This document shows, piece by piece, positions 61,571-64,000 of a stretch of 64,000 nucleotides of DNA (the first letter of the stretch is position 1; each line of letters starts with the position of its first letter). Location: NCBI GenBank assembly GCA_013398055.1, contig VZRS01001745.1, positions 313,581-377,580 on the forward strand, in the 5' to 3' direction. This DNA comes from Ifrita kowaldi. Taxonomy: Eukaryota; Chordata; Aves; Passeriformes; Cinclosomatidae. The position numbers and the translations under genes are program-made. Under the pieces are notes generated by a model. The model saw only the letters and a list, made by a program, of their open reading frames with translations, did not search any database and was not told the DNA's origin.

Positions 61571-64000
61571 GCTCCTTTACCCACCGGCTCTGCGGAGGCC
61601 TCACCAAGCTCTTCTTTGTGGCAGGTAAATTGGATTTCATTCTCTAAGGCTCGTAGCCAATTACAGGAGGTACTTTGCAGCCAGGGCAGGGCTTTGGTTT
61701 CAGAGTCAGCGCCGTGCCTATGTCAAGGACCTTTAAAACAGCCCTGTCCCTTCTTGCAGCCTGCCACTACACACCTTGAGGCTGGGCTGTGTTTGTCCGT
61801 GGCCTGTCCCTCTTCCCCCAGCAGAGACTTGGAGGCCACTGCTGTTGTTTTGCTTCTGTTGTTTCCCTCTTTGCTCATAACCTGCATGGGGTTTTATGAT
61901 CTATTTAGGGAAAGGCCTGGTAGCACCTTGGTCAGCTTAGTAAAGGTGAGGAATCTTCTCAGGCTGAAGACCAAACCTTGTCCATCCTTTCAAAAGTCTG
62001 CACAGTGCAAAGAGCAGTTGCCTCCACCTCCCTCCCCTCACATCTGTGCCAGCTCTCAGTCACACTATGGCCTTAATTGCTACATACAGAAGTTCTTAAA
62101 GAACATTTTGGCCCAGCACACCTTGGGATTGTCTTAGGCAGCTGCATTAGCATGCTGCTGAGTATGTTTGATCCCTACTTCTGTAGAGATCGGACTGCTG
62201 CTGTTATCAGTCTCAGCTTCTCTCCTGAACTTCTTGTACTAGGTTTAGTCAGGAGCCTATGTGTCCAACAGAGTTAGCTGTGTCTTGGTAATATGCGAAA
62301 TTAAAAGAGCCACAAGGCAGGTTTGACCTTTCATAAACATGGTTAAGTATTGAGGAGAAATTCAGGGCATCTTAGCCCCAATGGGAAGTACACAGAGGCA
62401 CAAAATTAAAAATCATTCCTTTTATGTTGTTAGGGAATCTAAATAAAATCTATGGGAGAAAGCTGCGAGGTCTGATGGTTAGTTGGTTGGCTCTTCTTAG
62501 ATAATGGATGTGTGTTTCAGGTATCCTTGGATACAGGGCTGCTGGAACAGGTGCTCATCTCAAGCACAACCACACACAATCCCACAGATTTAAACTGGGC
62601 TCTTGCAGATTAAACTCAACGTGGTTAGACCAGACACTAACTGACCAAATTTAGTAGTCTCAGCTGGAACTGTTTCCAAATTGCAGCATGTGAGATACAC
62701 ATACAGAGAGTTCTGGACCACCAGCTCACTTCTGGTAGAGATTGAAAATGCCTCCTTGTTTCCTCTGGTAGCTACGAGTACAACACTCTCCCATCTCCTA
62801 GATACCCAAGCAAGCTTAGGAAATACAGGTGCTGCTCCAGTACCAGTCTTTTTCCATGACCTAGAAGCCACAGCCACTCTGAATGTCTATACAAAATAGG
62901 TTTGGTTGTATTAGAACAGTGAAAATAAGATTCACAACCAAGACTTTTTGTCTGTCCAAAATCCCATCACGGGTTTCATGTGAGGCTGTGGGCAGCACAG
63001 CGGGCATCAAGGGCTCAGCTGGTGTTGCTGGGATGGCTCCTGCAATACAAACACAATCAGGGAGCTCACAGTGTCTCACAGATAGAGCTGGTTGAAGGCA
63101 CTGTCTCGCAACACAGGACGTGTCTGTCTCTCACCAGCCACAGCACATCCTCTCTCTGCTAATTAGCAACATCCTTGGCAAAGTCTCAGCTGAAAGGATT
63201 ACACGGTCTTCTCACCTTGCTCTATCCCTTCCTCCCCCAAAGAGGGATGTTTAGTCCTGTCAGGATGCAGCCTGGCTGGCCCAGGTAAGGAATCTGCCTT
63301 GTTTCCCTCCAGACTGCTTGTGTACCAGAAGAGGATTTTGTCTCCAGGACAGTAAGTCTGGCCCTGACTGAAGGGAGGTGCAGCCTTGCCTCGCTGCAGC
63401 AGAGAGCCAGAGGTTGTCAGTCTCGTGTGCTCTAGTGGAACAGAGACAGGGAGCAGCATCTGCAGCAGGAGCCAGAACGGTGTTTGTCCAGCTTAAGACT
63501 CTGGGGGTTGATTTCCCAGCTCTCTCTGGCCATAGAGGCAAACCACAGGACTTTCGTGTCTGCAAAAACAAGGAGAATTACCTTTCCTTTCTCTGTTTTT
63601 TGTGTTCCCAAGAGCAGTTTGAACTGCAGGTACATTCAGCACCTGGCACAGGTGGAAGCTTGCACAGGAATTTCTGTGAGTGCACCCAGTAGAACCCTGT
63701 CTGCCTTGTGATGTGTAATGGCTGGGGGTCTGGCAGTGCCAGTCTGGGAGACATGGAGAAGGGCTCAGCTGCTCCTTTGTCCCAAATAGTGGGACAGTTA
63801 ATTCACCAGCATAAGGGAAATACATTTACAGCCTGAATTCTCCTGCAGCTGGACAGACTTTTCTGAGCAAAAAGCTGAGCCAAGCTACTGTAGCGTTTTC
63901 ATGCCATAAGGAAGATGCTGGCCTACGTGAGCCCCATCTTTGCAGCAATTGTGCTACCTTTTTTGTCAGCTTGTTGCTTATACAAAATCAGTTTGATTGT
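61571..64000. other. intergenic region to the end of the window
   Basis: I see no recognisable gene or repeat. A plus-strand frame is open from 61556 to 62137 (193 codons), but its first codon is GTG, its first ATG is far inside, and the translation resembles nothing known. Short frames on both strands around 63200-63830 overlap each other and are taken as chance. Confidence 0.6.

Noticed and set aside
61556..62137. 193-codon plus-strand open frame after the CpG-rich block
   Set aside because: It opens with GTG rather than ATG, the first ATG lies deep inside, there is no family resemblance, and GC-rich DNA at its start favours chance open frames.
1..64000. A novel defence, mobile or biosynthetic system
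   Set aside because: The window is ordinary bird genomic DNA around the 3' half of one gene; no clustered unknown genes, arrays or intact mobile elements are present.

Overview
This window is vertebrate nuclear DNA, almost certainly from a bird. It has multi-kilobase introns with GT-AG boundaries, sparse interspersed repeats, and 5'-truncated CR1 LINE copies that end in the avian-type ATTCTATG/ATTCTGTG octamer tail. There are no bacterial-style operons, CRISPR arrays, prophages, rRNA genes or recognisable tRNA genes. Most short open frames in the window are chance frames in non-coding DNA.

The only protein-coding gene I can support is the 3' part of one plus-strand gene, recognised as PLEKHM3 (pleckstrin homology domain-containing family M member 3). 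Five coding exons are visible: 3254-3399, 9192-9385, 20126-20189, 37222-37379 and 49542-49719 (stop at 49717-49719). Their phases join perfectly (1, 0, 2, 0, 2 bases carried) into about 245 residues. These are the C-terminal Rubicon-homology (RH) zinc-binding domain shared by Rubicon, PLEKHM1, PLEKHM3 and DEF8. The 5' exons with the two PH domains lie upstream of the window.

Layout: 1-3253 is the end of an upstream intron. 3400-49541 holds four introns (about 5.8, 10.7, 17.0 and 12.2 kb) with CR1 copies, a MIR-like SINE, a decayed LINE reverse-transcriptase fragment, several old imperfect-palindrome repeats, and a few stretches that look like conserved regulatory DNA. From 49720 a 3' UTR begins, with AU-rich elements and three candidate poly(A) signals (about 51.27, 53.04 and 55.99 kb). 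From about 56.0 kb to the end is intergenic DNA with another CR1 and, at about 60.94-61.57 kb, a CpG-rich block with clustered SOX-type and homeodomain-type sites. In mammals the next gene downstream of PLEKHM3 on the same strand is FZD5, so this block could be a distal element for either gene; that is inference.

I found no new multi-gene system. The most interesting items are the CpG-rich SOX/homeodomain block, a possible poison exon at 100-251, a weak splice donor that could give an RH-truncated isoform, and the candidate regulatory blocks inside the introns. All conservation claims need alignments that could not be run here.
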